DNA of 64,000 nucleotides. Origin: Georgenia sp. M64. Its GTDB lineage: Bacteria; Actinomycetota; Actinomycetes; Actinomycetales; Actinomycetaceae. Positions 42,679-51,065 of this stretch are shown one piece after another. The first letter of the stretch is position 1, and each line of letters opens with the position of its first letter. A program made the translations under genes and the position numbers. The notes under the pieces are model-generated. The model was given only the letters and a program-made list of their open reading frames with translations. It was not told where the DNA came from and did no database searches. The stretch covers positions 2,514,599 through 2,578,598 of the forward strand of contig NZ_CP145809.1 in assembly GCF_038049925.1 (NCBI RefSeq), in the 5' to 3' direction.

Positions 42679-43856
42679 GCCTGACGCGCCGGGGCCTGCT
42701 GCGGGCCGGGTCCGGCCTGCTGGTGGCGGGCGCCGCGGCCGGGGGCCTGACCGGTCTGGCCAACCTCGGGATCACCGCCGCCACCGGGGCCTCGCCGGCG
42801 CCGGGGCGGGACCGGCCGCTGCGGATCGGCTACCTCCCCATCACCGACGCCTCGCCCCTGCTCGTGGCGCACGGCCACGGGCTCTACGGCGAGCACGACC
42901 TCGACGTCGCCCAGCCGGTCCTCTTCCGCAGCTGGGCCGGGCTCGCGGAGGCCTTCCTCACCCGTCAGGTGGACGTGGTCCACATGCTCATGCCGATGGC
43001 GCTGCAGCTGCGCGCGACCGTCGACCCGGGCGCGCGGGTGCTCGCGTGGAACCACACGTCCGGCTCGGCCCTGACCGTGGCCCCGCAGGTCAGCGACCTC
43101 GCCCAGCTCGCGGGGCAGCAGGTCGCGATCCCGGGGTGGTGGTCGATCCACAACATCGTCCTGCAGCGGATGCTGCGCGGCGCGGGCCTCGAGCCGGTGA
43201 TCCGGCGCGGCGCGTCGGCCCGGGCGGGGACGGTCGAGCTCATCGTCATGTCGCCGTCGGACATGGTCCCGGCGCTCGCCGGGGGGTCGATCGCCGGCTA
43301 CACCGTCGCGGACCCGTTCAACGCCGCCGCCGAGGCGCGCGGGATCGGCCGGATCCACCGCTTCCTCGGGGACGTGTGGCGGGACCACGCCTGCTGCGTG
43401 CTCCTCACCCACGACGAGCTCATCGACGCCCGGCCCGGCGCGGTGCAGGCCCTCACCGACTCCGTCCTGGCCGGGCAGCAGGCGATCGTGGCCGACCGGG
43501 CCGGGGCTGCCGCCACCCTGACGGAGATGTCGTACCTGCCCCAGCCGGGGCCGGTCGTGGCGCGGGCGCTCAACCAGCCGGCCGACGCCCACGCCGTCGC
43601 CCACCCCGCGTGGGACCCGCACCTCATCGGGTTCGCACCGTTCCCGTTCCCGAGCTTCACCGAGGCCCTGGTGGAGAACATGCACGCCACGGTCGTCGAC
43701 GGCGACCGGACGTTCCTCGACCGCCTCGACCCCGCCGCGGTCCACGGCGCCCTCGTGGACGACCGGTTCGTCCGCACCGCCCTCGAGCGCACCGGCGGCG
43801 CCGCCGCCTGGGGCCTGCCCGCCGACCTCACCCGTACCGAGGAGATCGCCGTATGA
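42675..43856 (+). CDS. nitrate/sulfonate/taurine-type ABC substrate-binding protein (Tat signal)
   Basis: This 393-residue binding protein has a twin-arginine signal (SLTRRGLLRAGSG followed by a hydrophobic Ala/Gly run). The mature SsuA/NMT1-like domain reads LRIGYLPITDASPLLVAHGH, FRSWAGLAEAFLTRQVDVVH and PGWWSIHNIVLQRML, and is longer than most SsuA proteins. Tat export suggests folding before secretion, possibly with a cofactor or bound ligand. It is encoded between the ATPase and permease with ATGA overlaps. Confidence 0.88.
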   Translation: MSLTRRGLLRAGSGLLVAGAAAGGLTGLANLGITAATGASPAPGRDRPLRIGYLPITDASPLLVAHGHGLYGEHDLDVAQPVLFRSWAGLAEAFLTRQVDVVHMLMPMALQLRATVDPGARVLAWNHTSGSALTVAPQVSDLAQLAGQQVAIPGWWSIHNIVLQRMLRGAGLEPVIRRGASARAGTVELIVMSPSDMVPALAGGSIAGYTVADPFNAAAEARGIGRIHRFLGDVWRDHACCVLLTHDELIDARPGAVQALTDSVLAGQQAIVADRAGAAATLTEMSYLPQPGPVVARALNQPADAHAVAHPAWDPHLIGFAPFPFPSFTEALVENMHATVVDGDRTFLDRLDPAAVHGALVDDRFVRTALERTGGAAAWGLPADLTRTEEIAV

Positions 43857-44746
43857 GCGCCCAGACCCCGACCGCGCCGCCCTCCGGCGCGCCGACCCGC
43901 AGGGCCCCTGTCGATGCCCGCACCGACGCGCCCCGCGCGCGGAGCCGCGGAGACCGGACCGGCCGCCTGGGCGCCACGCTCGCCGGGTTCGCCACGCTCA
44001 TGGTGCTGTGGTGGGTCCTGACCCACCCGGCGGTGGTGGACGACCCGATCCTGCGCGCGGTCGCCCCGCAGCACGCCCTGCCCGCCGTGGCCGGGCTGTT
44101 CGCCCGCGGCGTCCTCGTCCCGGACGCGCTCGCCTCGCTCTACCGGCTCCTCAGCGGCCTCCTCGTGGCCGCCGTGGTCGGGATCCCCGTGGGCCTGCTC
44201 GTAGGGCTCAACCGCCGGCTCGAGCAGGCCACGCACTCGCCGTTCCAGTTCCTGCGGATGATCTCGCCGCTGTCCTGGACGCCGCTCGCCGTCGCCGTGT
44301 TCGGGATCGGGCACGAGCCCGTGGTCTTCCTCGTCGCCGCGGCGGCCGTGTGGCCGATCGTCATGAACACCGTGGCCGGCGTGCGCGCCATGGACCCCGG
44401 GCACGTGCTGGTGGCCCGCTCGATGGGTGCGACGCACCGGGAGATCCTGCTCGCCGTCGTCCTGCCCTCGATCCGGCCGGCCCTGCTCACGGGGTTCCGG
44501 GTGGCCCTCGGCACGGCATGGATCGTGCTGGTGCCGGCGGAGATGCTCGGGGTGCGGTCGGGGCTGGGCTACCAGGTCCTCAACGCGCGCGACCAGCTCG
44601 CCTACGACCAGGTGATGGCGGTCATCGTCGTCATCGGGGCGCTCGGCTTCCTCCTCGACACCCTCTCCAGGCGCCTGCTCGAGCGGCGCCGGGCCACGCC
44701 GGCCGCCCGGGCCGGCCGGGCCACCGCGGCCGCCGCCGTAGGCTGA
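43853..44746 (+). CDS. nitrate/sulfonate/taurine-type ABC transporter permease
   Basis: This 297-residue SsuC-like permease has about six helices (TLAGFATLMVLWWVLTHP, LYRLLSGLLVAAVVGIPVG) and the EAA-like loop ARSMGATHREILLAVVLPS that contacts the ATPase. Then ALGTAWIVLVPAEMLGVRSG matches the family. The N-terminal 40 residues are Pro/Arg-rich and cytoplasmic. It ends the operon that starts at 40850. Confidence 0.92.
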   Translation: MSAQTPTAPPSGAPTRRAPVDARTDAPRARSRGDRTGRLGATLAGFATLMVLWWVLTHPAVVDDPILRAVAPQHALPAVAGLFARGVLVPDALASLYRLLSGLLVAAVVGIPVGLLVGLNRRLEQATHSPFQFLRMISPLSWTPLAVAVFGIGHEPVVFLVAAAAVWPIVMNTVAGVRAMDPGHVLVARSMGATHREILLAVVLPSIRPALLTGFRVALGTAWIVLVPAEMLGVRSGLGYQVLNARDQLAYDQVMAVIVVIGALGFLLDTLSRRLLERRRATPAARAGRATAAAAVG

Positions 44747-44768
44747 CCCCGACGATCGGGAGGGCGAG

Positions 44769-45455
44769 ATGGCGCAGACGGTGACGACCGGGACGACGGC
44801 GGCCGAGGTGATGGCCGAGCTGGCCGCGCTCGAGGACCCCAGGATCCGCGAGGTGAACGCCCGCCACGGCGACGACCACGGCGTGAACCTCACCAAGCTC
44901 CGCGCCGTCGCCAAGCGGCTCAAGACACAGCACGAGCTGGCCCGCGAGCTCTGGGCCACCGGCGACACCGCCGCGCGGCTGCTCGCCCTGCTCGTCTGCC
45001 GCCCCAAGGCGTTCGAGCGCGATGAGCTCGACACCATGCTCCGTGACGCCCGGACCCCGAAGGTGCACGACTGGCTCGTCGGCTACGTCGTCAAGAAGTC
45101 CCCGCACGCCGAGGCGCTGCGCGTGGCGTGGTTCGCCGACCCGGACCCGGTGGTCGCGAGCGCCGGCTGGGCGCTGACCACCGACCGCGTGGCGCGCAGC
45201 CCCGAGGGCCTCGACCTGCCCGGGCTCCTCGACGTCATCGAGGCACAGATGAAGGACGCCCCCGACCGCCTGCAGTGGGCGATGAACCACTGCCTGGCCC
45301 AGATCGGCATCGAGCACGCCGAGCACCGCGCCCGGGCGCTGGAGATCGGCGAGCGCCTCGAGGTCCTCAAGGACTACCCGACGCCGCCGGGCTGCACCTC
45401 CCCGTTCGCGCCGGCGTGGATCACCGAGATGGTGGGCCGGCAGCGCACGAGCTAG
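44769..45455 (+). CDS. DNA alkylation repair protein (AlkD-like HEAT repeats)
   Basis: This 228-residue all-helical protein belongs to the COG4912 family, which folds as HEAT-like repeats around damaged DNA. Visible features are RELWATGDTAARLLALLVC, VHDWLVGYVVKKSPHAEALR, RLQWAMNHCLAQIGI and the C-terminal YPTPPGCTSPFAPAWITEM. The short AlkD-like versions differ from the true alkylpurine glycosylases, so activity is uncertain. It begins 22 nt after the permease stop with GGGAGGG, so it may be read through from that operon. Confidence 0.85.
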   Translation: MAQTVTTGTTAAEVMAELAALEDPRIREVNARHGDDHGVNLTKLRAVAKRLKTQHELARELWATGDTAARLLALLVCRPKAFERDELDTMLRDARTPKVHDWLVGYVVKKSPHAEALRVAWFADPDPVVASAGWALTTDRVARSPEGLDLPGLLDVIEAQMKDAPDRLQWAMNHCLAQIGIEHAEHRARALEIGERLEVLKDYPTPPGCTSPFAPAWITEMVGRQRTS

Positions 45456-45487
45456 CACGGCGCATCGCGAGGTTGCGCAGCGGGCTC

Positions 45488-46354
45488 TCAGCCGGACCTG
45501 AACCGGGAGGTGACGGCCTGGCGGGTCGCCGCGACGTCGACATCCCCGTCGCCGCTCTCGGTGATCAGCCTCGCGAGGCGTCTCGGCCAGATCGCGTGGA
45601 CCCCGCGCGTGGTGAACGCCCCACCGATGAGCGGCCAGTCGGCGTCGACGAAGCAGAGCACGCCGGTCACCGGCACCTCGCCGACGACGTCACGCACCAG
45701 CTCGACCTGTCGGAGCACGCCGTCGACGAGCTTCGTGCAGTCCCGGCGGCCCACCAGCACCTTCTCGACACGGGGCCGCAGAATCCCACCCTCGATGGTC
45801 AGCGCCGGTCGCCCCGTGTAGCGCTTGGCGTCGATCACCCACACGCCGCCGCGGGTGATGGCGATGTGGTCGATGTTGGCCTTCGTGCCCGGGATACGGC
45901 GGTCGTGCAGGACGGCGACCCTGTCCGACGTCAGCCCGTCCAGGCGTGCGCCCAGGCGTTCCTCGCCGACCGCCCCGCGCTCCCACGCCGTGGTGCTCTG
46001 CTTCTCGTCCGCCAGCACGACCGCGAGACCGCCCAGCCTCCCCCACCTCTGGCGGAGCCGCTCCTCGTCCTTGGTCCTGCGCCGCTCGTACTCGCGGCGA
46101 GCGGAGGAGCCGGCCACCCCGGCCACCTCCTCCGGTGGCGAGTCCGGGGTCGGCACCTCGACGTGCGCCACGGATGCCGCGCTTGTCTCCGCCGTCGGGC
46201 ACTCGACGCAGCGAACCGTCCTGGTGACACGCTCGTACACGGCGTCGGCGCGGGCCGGGAGCTGGGATCCGCAGACCCGGCAGACGCCGGCGTAGCGGAG
46301 CCTCATCCGCTTCGTCGACTCCGGGTCGGCTTCGTCGCCGCTCGCTTCGCTCAT
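45488..46354 (-). CDS. NERD-domain nuclease-like protein
   Basis: This 288-residue protein has an N-terminal zinc-ribbon-like segment (CRVCG, then CVEC about 25 residues later) and a C-terminal NERD (nuclease-related) domain. The PD-(D/E)XK-like residues are the glutamate in GAVGEERLG, the aspartate in GTKANIDHIAITRGG and the D-x-K of VIDAKRYTG. NERD proteins are thought to process DNA, and some occur in defence contexts. It is convergent with the AlkD-like gene. Only 20 nt separate it from the TetR gene upstream, so the two may be co-transcribed. Confidence 0.88.
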   Translation of the reverse strand: MSEASGDEADPESTKRMRLRYAGVCRVCGSQLPARADAVYERVTRTVRCVECPTAETSAASVAHVEVPTPDSPPEEVAGVAGSSARREYERRRTKDEERLRQRWGRLGGLAVVLADEKQSTTAWERGAVGEERLGARLDGLTSDRVAVLHDRRIPGTKANIDHIAITRGGVWVIDAKRYTGRPALTIEGGILRPRVEKVLVGRRDCTKLVDGVLRQVELVRDVVGEVPVTGVLCFVDADWPLIGGAFTTRGVHAIWPRRLARLITESGDGDVDVAATRQAVTSRFRSG

Positions 46355-46374
46355 CGCTGCGTGCCGGCCGCCGG

Positions 46375-46971
46375 TCAGCGGGCGAGCATCGCCGCGGCGA
46401 GGTCGCGGGCGGTGCGCAGCGGCTCGCCGTCGTGGGCGAGCTTCGACCCGGCCAGCGCGCCGTCGTAGAGGACCCGCAGCCGCCGGGCCAGCTCCTCGGC
46501 GTCGTCGCGACCGTCCTGGCGCAGGAGGTCCGCGATCGTGGTGAAGAACCAGTCGCGGTGGGCCGTGATCGCGGCGCGGACGGCCCGCTCACCCGCCGTC
46601 GTCGCCTCCGGGTAGTCCGACGCGACGCCGAGGTAGAGGCAGCCGCGGTGGTGCGGCTCCTGGCCGGCCAGGGCGAGGTCGAAGAAGGTCAGCACCTTCG
46701 CCGTGGGGTCTGCCTCGTCGGCGACGGCGCCCGCCCACCGATCGCGGTCCCGCTCGTCGAGCGAGCGGACGTAGGCGGCCACGAGCTCATCCTTGGAGCC
46801 GAAGGTCGTGTACAGGCTGGCCTTCGCCACACCCGCCTCGCGCAGGATGCGGTCGATGCCGACGGCGTGGACGCCCCGCTCGGCGAACAGCTCGGTCGCG
46901 GCCGCGAGCAGCCGGTCCCGCGGAGGGAGCCGGTCGGCCCGCGCCCGCTGCTGCCCGGTGGTCACAGTCAC
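46375..46971 (-). CDS. TetR-family transcriptional regulator
   Basis: This 198-residue repressor has the N-terminal HTH (LLAAATELFAERGVHAVGID, ILREAGVAKASLYTTFGSKD) and an all-helical ligand domain (RGCLYLGVASDYPEATTAGE). It is divergent from the DUF4242 gene at 47144. The dyad at 47044-47060 between them is its likely operator. A related perfect palindrome precedes the ABC/flavoprotein operon 6 kb away, a possible second target. Confidence 0.9.
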   Translation of the reverse strand: MTVTTGQQRARADRLPPRDRLLAAATELFAERGVHAVGIDRILREAGVAKASLYTTFGSKDELVAAYVRSLDERDRDRWAGAVADEADPTAKVLTFFDLALAGQEPHHRGCLYLGVASDYPEATTAGERAVRAAITAHRDWFFTTIADLLRQDGRDDAEELARRLRVLYDGALAGSKLAHDGEPLRTARDLAAAMLAR

Positions 46972-47043
46972 GCGACCACCCTATCGACCGAGTTCGTGGG
47001 CTTCCCCACGGATCGGTCCAGCTCGTGGACACAACACCACCCG

Positions 47044-47060
47044 ATAGACCGACCTGTCTG
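47044..47060. promoter_or_regulatory. candidate TetR operator
   Basis: ATAGACCGACCTGTCTG lies between the divergent TetR and DUF4242 genes. It matches the perfect palindrome at 40784-40797 at 11 of 14 positions. It keeps the AGACCG and CTGT half-sites. Confidence 0.55.
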
Positions 47061-47143
47061 TTCAGCCAGTACGCTGGCATGAGCCCGGCGACGGGCGGAC
47101 CACGTTGCCCACGGGCAGACAATCGACCCGGAAGGAACCCGGC

Positions 47144-47668
47144 ATGGCTCTCTACCTGTACGAGACGGTCCCGAACGAGGCGCACCGCGAGGACCCGGGC
47201 GCCGTCGTCGCCGACATCGGCGAGCTCCTCACCGCCGCGGGGGCCGAGGTCATCGAGTCCCAGGTGACCCGCGGCGCCACCCAGATCTTCACCGTGGCCG
47301 AGGTCGCGGACGACGCCGTCGCGCCCGAGCTCGACGCGTCCGACCTGGACGCCGTCTCGGTCTCCGAGCCGGCTAAGGTGCGGATCGTCGGGGCGGACCT
47401 CGCCGACATCAAGGCCGCCCGCCCCGCCGCCGGCTACCTCGTCGAGTGGGACATCCCCGCCGAGATCGACATGGACAGCTACCTCACGCGCAAGAAGGCC
47501 AACGCCCCGCGGTACGCCGACGTCCCCGAGGTGAGCTTCCTGCGCACCTACGTGCGCGAGGACACCCTCAAGTGCCTGTGCTTCTACGACGCCCCCGACG
47601 AGGAGGCCGTCGTGCGCGCCCGCAGCGCCGTCAGCACCCCGATCAGCCGGCTCCACGAGCTCGTCTGA
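47144..47668 (+). CDS. DUF4242-type nickel-binding-like protein
   Basis: This 174-residue protein contains two halves of the DUF4242 ferredoxin-like fold. The C-terminal half, EVSFLRTYVREDTLKCLCFY followed by APDEEAVVRARSA, is the clear match; the N-terminal half (YLYETVPNEAHREDPGAVVA) is more diverged. A Streptomyces member of this family binds nickel, but function is otherwise unknown. ATG 47144 has GGAAGGA seven bases upstream. It is divergent from the TetR gene and probably under its control. Confidence 0.8.
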   Translation: MALYLYETVPNEAHREDPGAVVADIGELLTAAGAEVIESQVTRGATQIFTVAEVADDAVAPELDASDLDAVSVSEPAKVRIVGADLADIKAARPAAGYLVEWDIPAEIDMDSYLTRKKANAPRYADVPEVSFLRTYVREDTLKCLCFYDAPDEEAVVRARSAVSTPISRLHELV

Positions 47669-47776
47669 AGCAACGCGCCAGGTCACCCGAACCGGAGCGG
47701 ACCGTCCGACCGGAAGCACGCGACACCAGCGACCTTGGACCTGTCGTCCGGCGGTTTGCGGGGTTAGGGTGGACGG

Positions 47777-48038
47777 ACAAGACCGCAACTCCCCCGGCGG
47801 TCGGACGCGGTGCACACGTTCGCCGGCGGCGGGGGGAACGGTGCCGAACGGAAGCAGAGCAGGTGATGCGTAGAGGTGATGAAGCCAACTAGCGCTACCC
47901 GGCCGTCAGGCGACATGCGACCACTTGGCCGTTGATGCGAAGTCAGCACCGGCACTGCCCATGATCGGGCGAGTCGCGGAAGCCGACCCACCGGGAATGC
48001 ACCCTTGAGAGGCCCGGGTCCACGGACCCGGGCCTCTC
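47777..48038 (+). ncRNA. candidate noncoding RNA ending in a strong terminator
   Basis: The roughly 450-nt gap between the DUF4242 gene and the DUF2182 gene has no plausible protein. It has a TTAGGGT -10-like element (47764-47770), a 6-bp hairpin with a C-rich loop (47781-47786 with 47797-47802, loop AACTCCCCCG), a near direct repeat (AGGTGATG/AGGTGATGAAG) around 47860-47885, and a 15-bp terminator stem at the end. Size (about 260 nt) and layout suit an abundant small RNA such as the Ms1/6S-like class. I cannot show a specific family match, and the signature sequences of tmRNA, SRP RNA and RNase P RNA are missing. Confidence 0.35.
48007..48038. terminator. strong GC-rich hairpin terminator
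   Basis: A perfect 15-bp inverted repeat (48007-48021 with 48024-48038) has only two bases between its arms, giving a 14-bp stem with a tetraloop. It lies 340 nt after the DUF4242 stop and 85 nt beyond the DUF2182 stop. It may serve the candidate noncoding RNA and both convergent genes. Confidence 0.8.
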
Positions 48039-48122
48039 CTTGCGCGACGACGCAGTCGGCCCGTGCGCTCAACGGAGTCAGTCCGCGCCCGACGCAGTCA
48101 GCGCCGGTGGGGCCCGACGCAC

Positions 48123-48965
48123 TCAGCGCCGGGCGAGAACCGACCCGCCGTCGTCGACGGCGTGACCGGTGTCGCCGTGGCCCTCCTCCGCCGGCCCCGT
48201 CAGGGCGACGACGAACGCCCCGGCGACGACGAGCGCCACGGCCACCACCGGCACGAGCCGCCGCCCGCGTGGGTGCGTGCGCTCGATGAGCATGACCCCG
48301 GTCAGGGCCGCCATCGCCACGAGGTTGCCCATCCCGACGGCGAACATCACGAGCATGAGCGCCCAGCAGCAGCCCAGGCAGTACGCGGCGTGCCGCAGGC
48401 CCGTGTGCCAGGCGCCGCCCACCCCGCGCCGGTAGTGCGACCACAGGAAGGCCGACGGCGACCGGCACTCGGTGAGGCAGCGCTCCTTGAGCGGGCTGAG
48501 CTGGAAGAGCCCGGCCGTCACGAGGACGCCGCCGGCGATCAGTCCCGGGTTCTCGGCGAGCCACGGGGTGGCTTCGACCACCCGGTGCAGTACCGCGTCG
48601 GCGCCGAGCGCGACGACGGCGAACCCGGTCCACACCGCGAAGTAGGCGCCGACGAAGACCGCCATCGTCGTCCGGGGCCGGGCCTGCCCGCGGGCGACCC
48701 GCTCGAAGGCCCGGAGCATCGGCAGCGCGGTCGGCAGCATCATCGCCGCCGTCATCACCTGCCAGGTCGCCACGAACAGGAGCAGCGCCACCGGCAGCGA
48801 CGCCGGGGGTGCGGCGAGGATGGCCCCGTGGTCGAGGACCGCCGCCCGGTCGAGCGCGACGAGGGCCAGCATCAGCGCCCAGGCGGCCGCCACCGTGACC
48901 AGCACGAGCGGGTCGAGACCCGGGCGGACACGGAACCGGGCGAGCGGCGCGTGCGAGACGGCCAT
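48123..48965 (-). CDS. DUF2182 integral membrane protein
   Basis: This 280-residue protein with about seven membrane helices belongs to the DUF2182 predicted metal-binding family. Conserved pieces are ATWQVMTAAMMLPTALPMLR, then the cysteine-rich YCLGCCWALMLVMFAVGMGN, which may bind metal in the membrane. ATG 48965 is chosen because GAGGGG lies eight bases upstream; GTG 48974 is possible. It follows the DUF1326 gene by 12 nt, a well-known pairing of unknown function, possibly linked to copper or thiol chemistry. Confidence 0.88.
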   Translation of the reverse strand: MAVSHAPLARFRVRPGLDPLVLVTVAAAWALMLALVALDRAAVLDHGAILAAPPASLPVALLLFVATWQVMTAAMMLPTALPMLRAFERVARGQARPRTTMAVFVGAYFAVWTGFAVVALGADAVLHRVVEATPWLAENPGLIAGGVLVTAGLFQLSPLKERCLTECRSPSAFLWSHYRRGVGGAWHTGLRHAAYCLGCCWALMLVMFAVGMGNLVAMAALTGVMLIERTHPRGRRLVPVVAVALVVAGAFVVALTGPAEEGHGDTGHAVDDGGSVLARR

Positions 48966-48977
48966 CTCCGCCACCCC

Positions 48978-49607
48978 TCAGGCGGTGAAGCGGAAGTGGC
49001 CCTGGAGGGCGTTGTGCCCGCCGAGGTCGACGTCGGGCAGGCCGTGCCGGCTGCCGTCGCGCGTGAACCGCGCGGCCTTGCCGACGTAGACGGGCGAGCC
49101 GGGAATCGTCGAGAACACGGTCTCGGAGAGCACCGACGGCTGACCGGTCGCGCCGGCGTACCCGGTGATCTCGGCGTCGGCGATGTTCCCGACCGTGAGC
49201 CGGCCCGCCCCCTCGGCCACCGTGAACACGATGGGTGCCCGCTCGACGGCGGCGACCTCGCCGATGAGGCCCGCCAGGTCCGCGACCGCGCCGCCCAGCT
49301 GTCCCGTGAACAGGCGCAGGAGGGCGTCCTCCTGCTCCTGGGTGGCCTTCTCGTCGACGACGACGACGGCGCGCCACCCGCCGGCGAGGACGTTGCCGGG
49401 GATGTGGACGCTCAGGGCGAGGGTCAGGCCCGAGACGTCGGTGCCCTCGATGGTGCCCGAGTCGACGTGCCAGGCGAGGGCCGAGTCGCACGTGCCGCCG
49501 TCGGGGTCCTCCCCCACCCAGCACGGGCAGATCACCTCGCAGGAGCAGACCTCGAGCAGCCGGCCCTCGACGTCGTACGTGGTGGTGGTGGGTGCGGTGG
49601 TGGTCAT
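48978..49607 (-). CDS. DUF1326-domain protein
   Basis: This 209-residue soluble protein is of the DUF1326 family. Near the N-terminus it carries LEVCSCEVICPCWVGEDPDG, the typical cysteine cluster CSC-x3-CPC suited to binding metal or a thiol cofactor. A beta-rich domain follows (YVGKAARFTRDG). It precedes and is probably co-transcribed with the DUF2182 membrane protein, which is the usual partner of this family. Confidence 0.88.
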   Translation of the reverse strand: MTTTAPTTTTYDVEGRLLEVCSCEVICPCWVGEDPDGGTCDSALAWHVDSGTIEGTDVSGLTLALSVHIPGNVLAGGWRAVVVVDEKATQEQEDALLRLFTGQLGGAVADLAGLIGEVAAVERAPIVFTVAEGAGRLTVGNIADAEITGYAGATGQPSVLSETVFSTIPGSPVYVGKAARFTRDGSRHGLPDVDLGGHNALQGHFRFTA

Positions 49608-49796
49608 GGTGGTCCTCCTCGGGTGTGCTCCTCACGCTAGGAGCGCCCGGGGCGCGGCCGCGTCCGTCGTACCACCCACCCGTTCCGGCCACCCACGTCT
49701 CCGGTCGGCGGGCTCGCGGCGCCGTGCACGTAGTCCGCCCGGCCGGGGCGGTCGGTGGCGCGGGCGGCGGGGCGCATCGCCGTGGAGCGGGTGCCC

Positions 49797-50876
49797 TCAA
49801 CCCCCGCTCGGGTGCACCGTCGCCGCCGCTGCCGCGGCTCGGGCGCCCTTGCCGGTCAGGCCGAGCTTGACGTAGACGTTGGACAGGTGCCGCTCGACCG
49901 TCCGCGGGCTGAGCCCGAGCTCGGCGGCGATCTCGTCGTTGCCCAGCCCGCGCCGCACGAGCGCCATGACGTCCAGCTCGCGCACCGTCAACGGCGTGTG
50001 GGGCGTCAGGCCGGCGTCGCCGTCCGGGTCGGCCGCGAGGAAGTCGTCGACGAGGCGGAAGAACCGCTCCCACGCCGGCTCGTCGGGCTGGATTACGTGG
50101 TTGTGGCCCGGGAGCAGCGCGAACCGCGCGTGTGGGATCGCGGCCGCGACCTCCTGCCCGGCGGTGAGGGGGATGACCCGGTCGTCGTCGAGGTGCATCA
50201 CCAGCGTCGGGACGGTGACGTGCGGTGCCACGCTCCGGACGTCGATCGCCGCGAAGGCCGCCTCGAAGCGTGCGGCGTCGGCCGGGGTCGTGGTGCGCCG
50301 CAGGAGCTCGTCGTAGGCGCGGAGGAGGTCCTCGTCGCCGTCGGGGACGAAGTCGGAGGTGTATAACCGGCGGAACGTCGGGTTCTCCTTGCCCCAGGCG
50401 ATCCGGATGAGCGTGGTCATGGCGTCGCGCGCCTGACGCTGGAGCTCGGTGGGGTTGCGGTGGTCGAACCCGCGGAGGTAGCCGCCGTAGAGGACGAGGT
50501 GGCTCACCCGCTCGGGATGGGCCGCGGAGTAGCGGATCGCGACGGGCGTCCCCTGGGAGACGCCGAGGAGGGCGAAGCGGTCGAGCCCGGCGGCGTCGAC
50601 GACGGTCTCGAGGTCCTCGACCCACGCGTCGAGCGAGAAGTCCTCGACGTCCCGGTCGGAGAGTCCGCAGCCGCGCTCGTCGTAGCGCACGACCGTGTAC
50701 CGGCTGCCCAGCTCGGCGAGGAAGGGGTGCCAGATGGGGCTCTCCCAGTCGTACTGGAGATGGGTCAGCCAGTGGGCGGCGCGGACCAGGACCGGTCCCT
50801 GGCCGTGGACGGCGTACGCCAGGCGCGTGCCGTCCCGCGCGGTGGCGAACCCGATGCGCTGCTCGAGCGCTGCCAT
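49797..50876 (-). CDS. alpha/beta hydrolase fused to a LuxR-type HTH
   Basis: This 359-residue two-domain protein has a hydrolase at residues about 10-270 and a DNA-binding domain at about 290-350. The hydrolase has the nucleophile elbow GVSQGTP, an acid in HLDDDRVIP and the histidine in LPGHNHVIQ. The LuxR HTH reads LTVRELDVMALVRRGLGNDE with SPRTVERHLSNVYVKLG. Such fusions probably sense a small ester or lactone and regulate genes. There is no receiver domain. It is monocistronic and divergent from the VapBC module. Confidence 0.88.
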   Translation of the reverse strand: MAALEQRIGFATARDGTRLAYAVHGQGPVLVRAAHWLTHLQYDWESPIWHPFLAELGSRYTVVRYDERGCGLSDRDVEDFSLDAWVEDLETVVDAAGLDRFALLGVSQGTPVAIRYSAAHPERVSHLVLYGGYLRGFDHRNPTELQRQARDAMTTLIRIAWGKENPTFRRLYTSDFVPDGDEDLLRAYDELLRRTTTPADAARFEAAFAAIDVRSVAPHVTVPTLVMHLDDDRVIPLTAGQEVAAAIPHARFALLPGHNHVIQPDEPAWERFFRLVDDFLAADPDGDAGLTPHTPLTVRELDVMALVRRGLGNDEIAAELGLSPRTVERHLSNVYVKLGLTGKGARAAAAAATVHPSGG

Positions 50877-51036
50877 CGCTTCAGTGTAGGGACCGTGTCG
50901 GCGCGGCGAAGCCGTTGGCGAGGTCCCGGCTGCCGAGCCACCGGGGCCTCGCCCGTCTCCCGTTCAGCCGCTGATCCAGTGCGCCATTCCGGGAGGCAGC
51001 TCGCGCGCAGGATCGCCGTTCAGCTGATGCGCTCTT

Positions 51037-51055
51037 GTAGCACTCAGAGTGCTAC
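51037..51055. promoter_or_regulatory. perfect 9+1+9 operator of the VapBC-type module
   Basis: GTAGCACTCAGAGTGCTAC is a perfect inverted repeat with a single central base, 10 nt before the antitoxin start codon. It overlaps the expected -10 region and is the natural site for antitoxin or toxin-antitoxin complex binding. Confidence 0.8.
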
Positions 51056-51065
51056 CGTGTCCGGT

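Noticed and set aside
47777-48038. tmRNA, SRP RNA or RNase P RNA
   Set aside because: The signature stretches (GGTTTCGAC of tmRNA, the CCGGAAGGAAGCA core of SRP RNA, and RNase P conserved regions) are not present.
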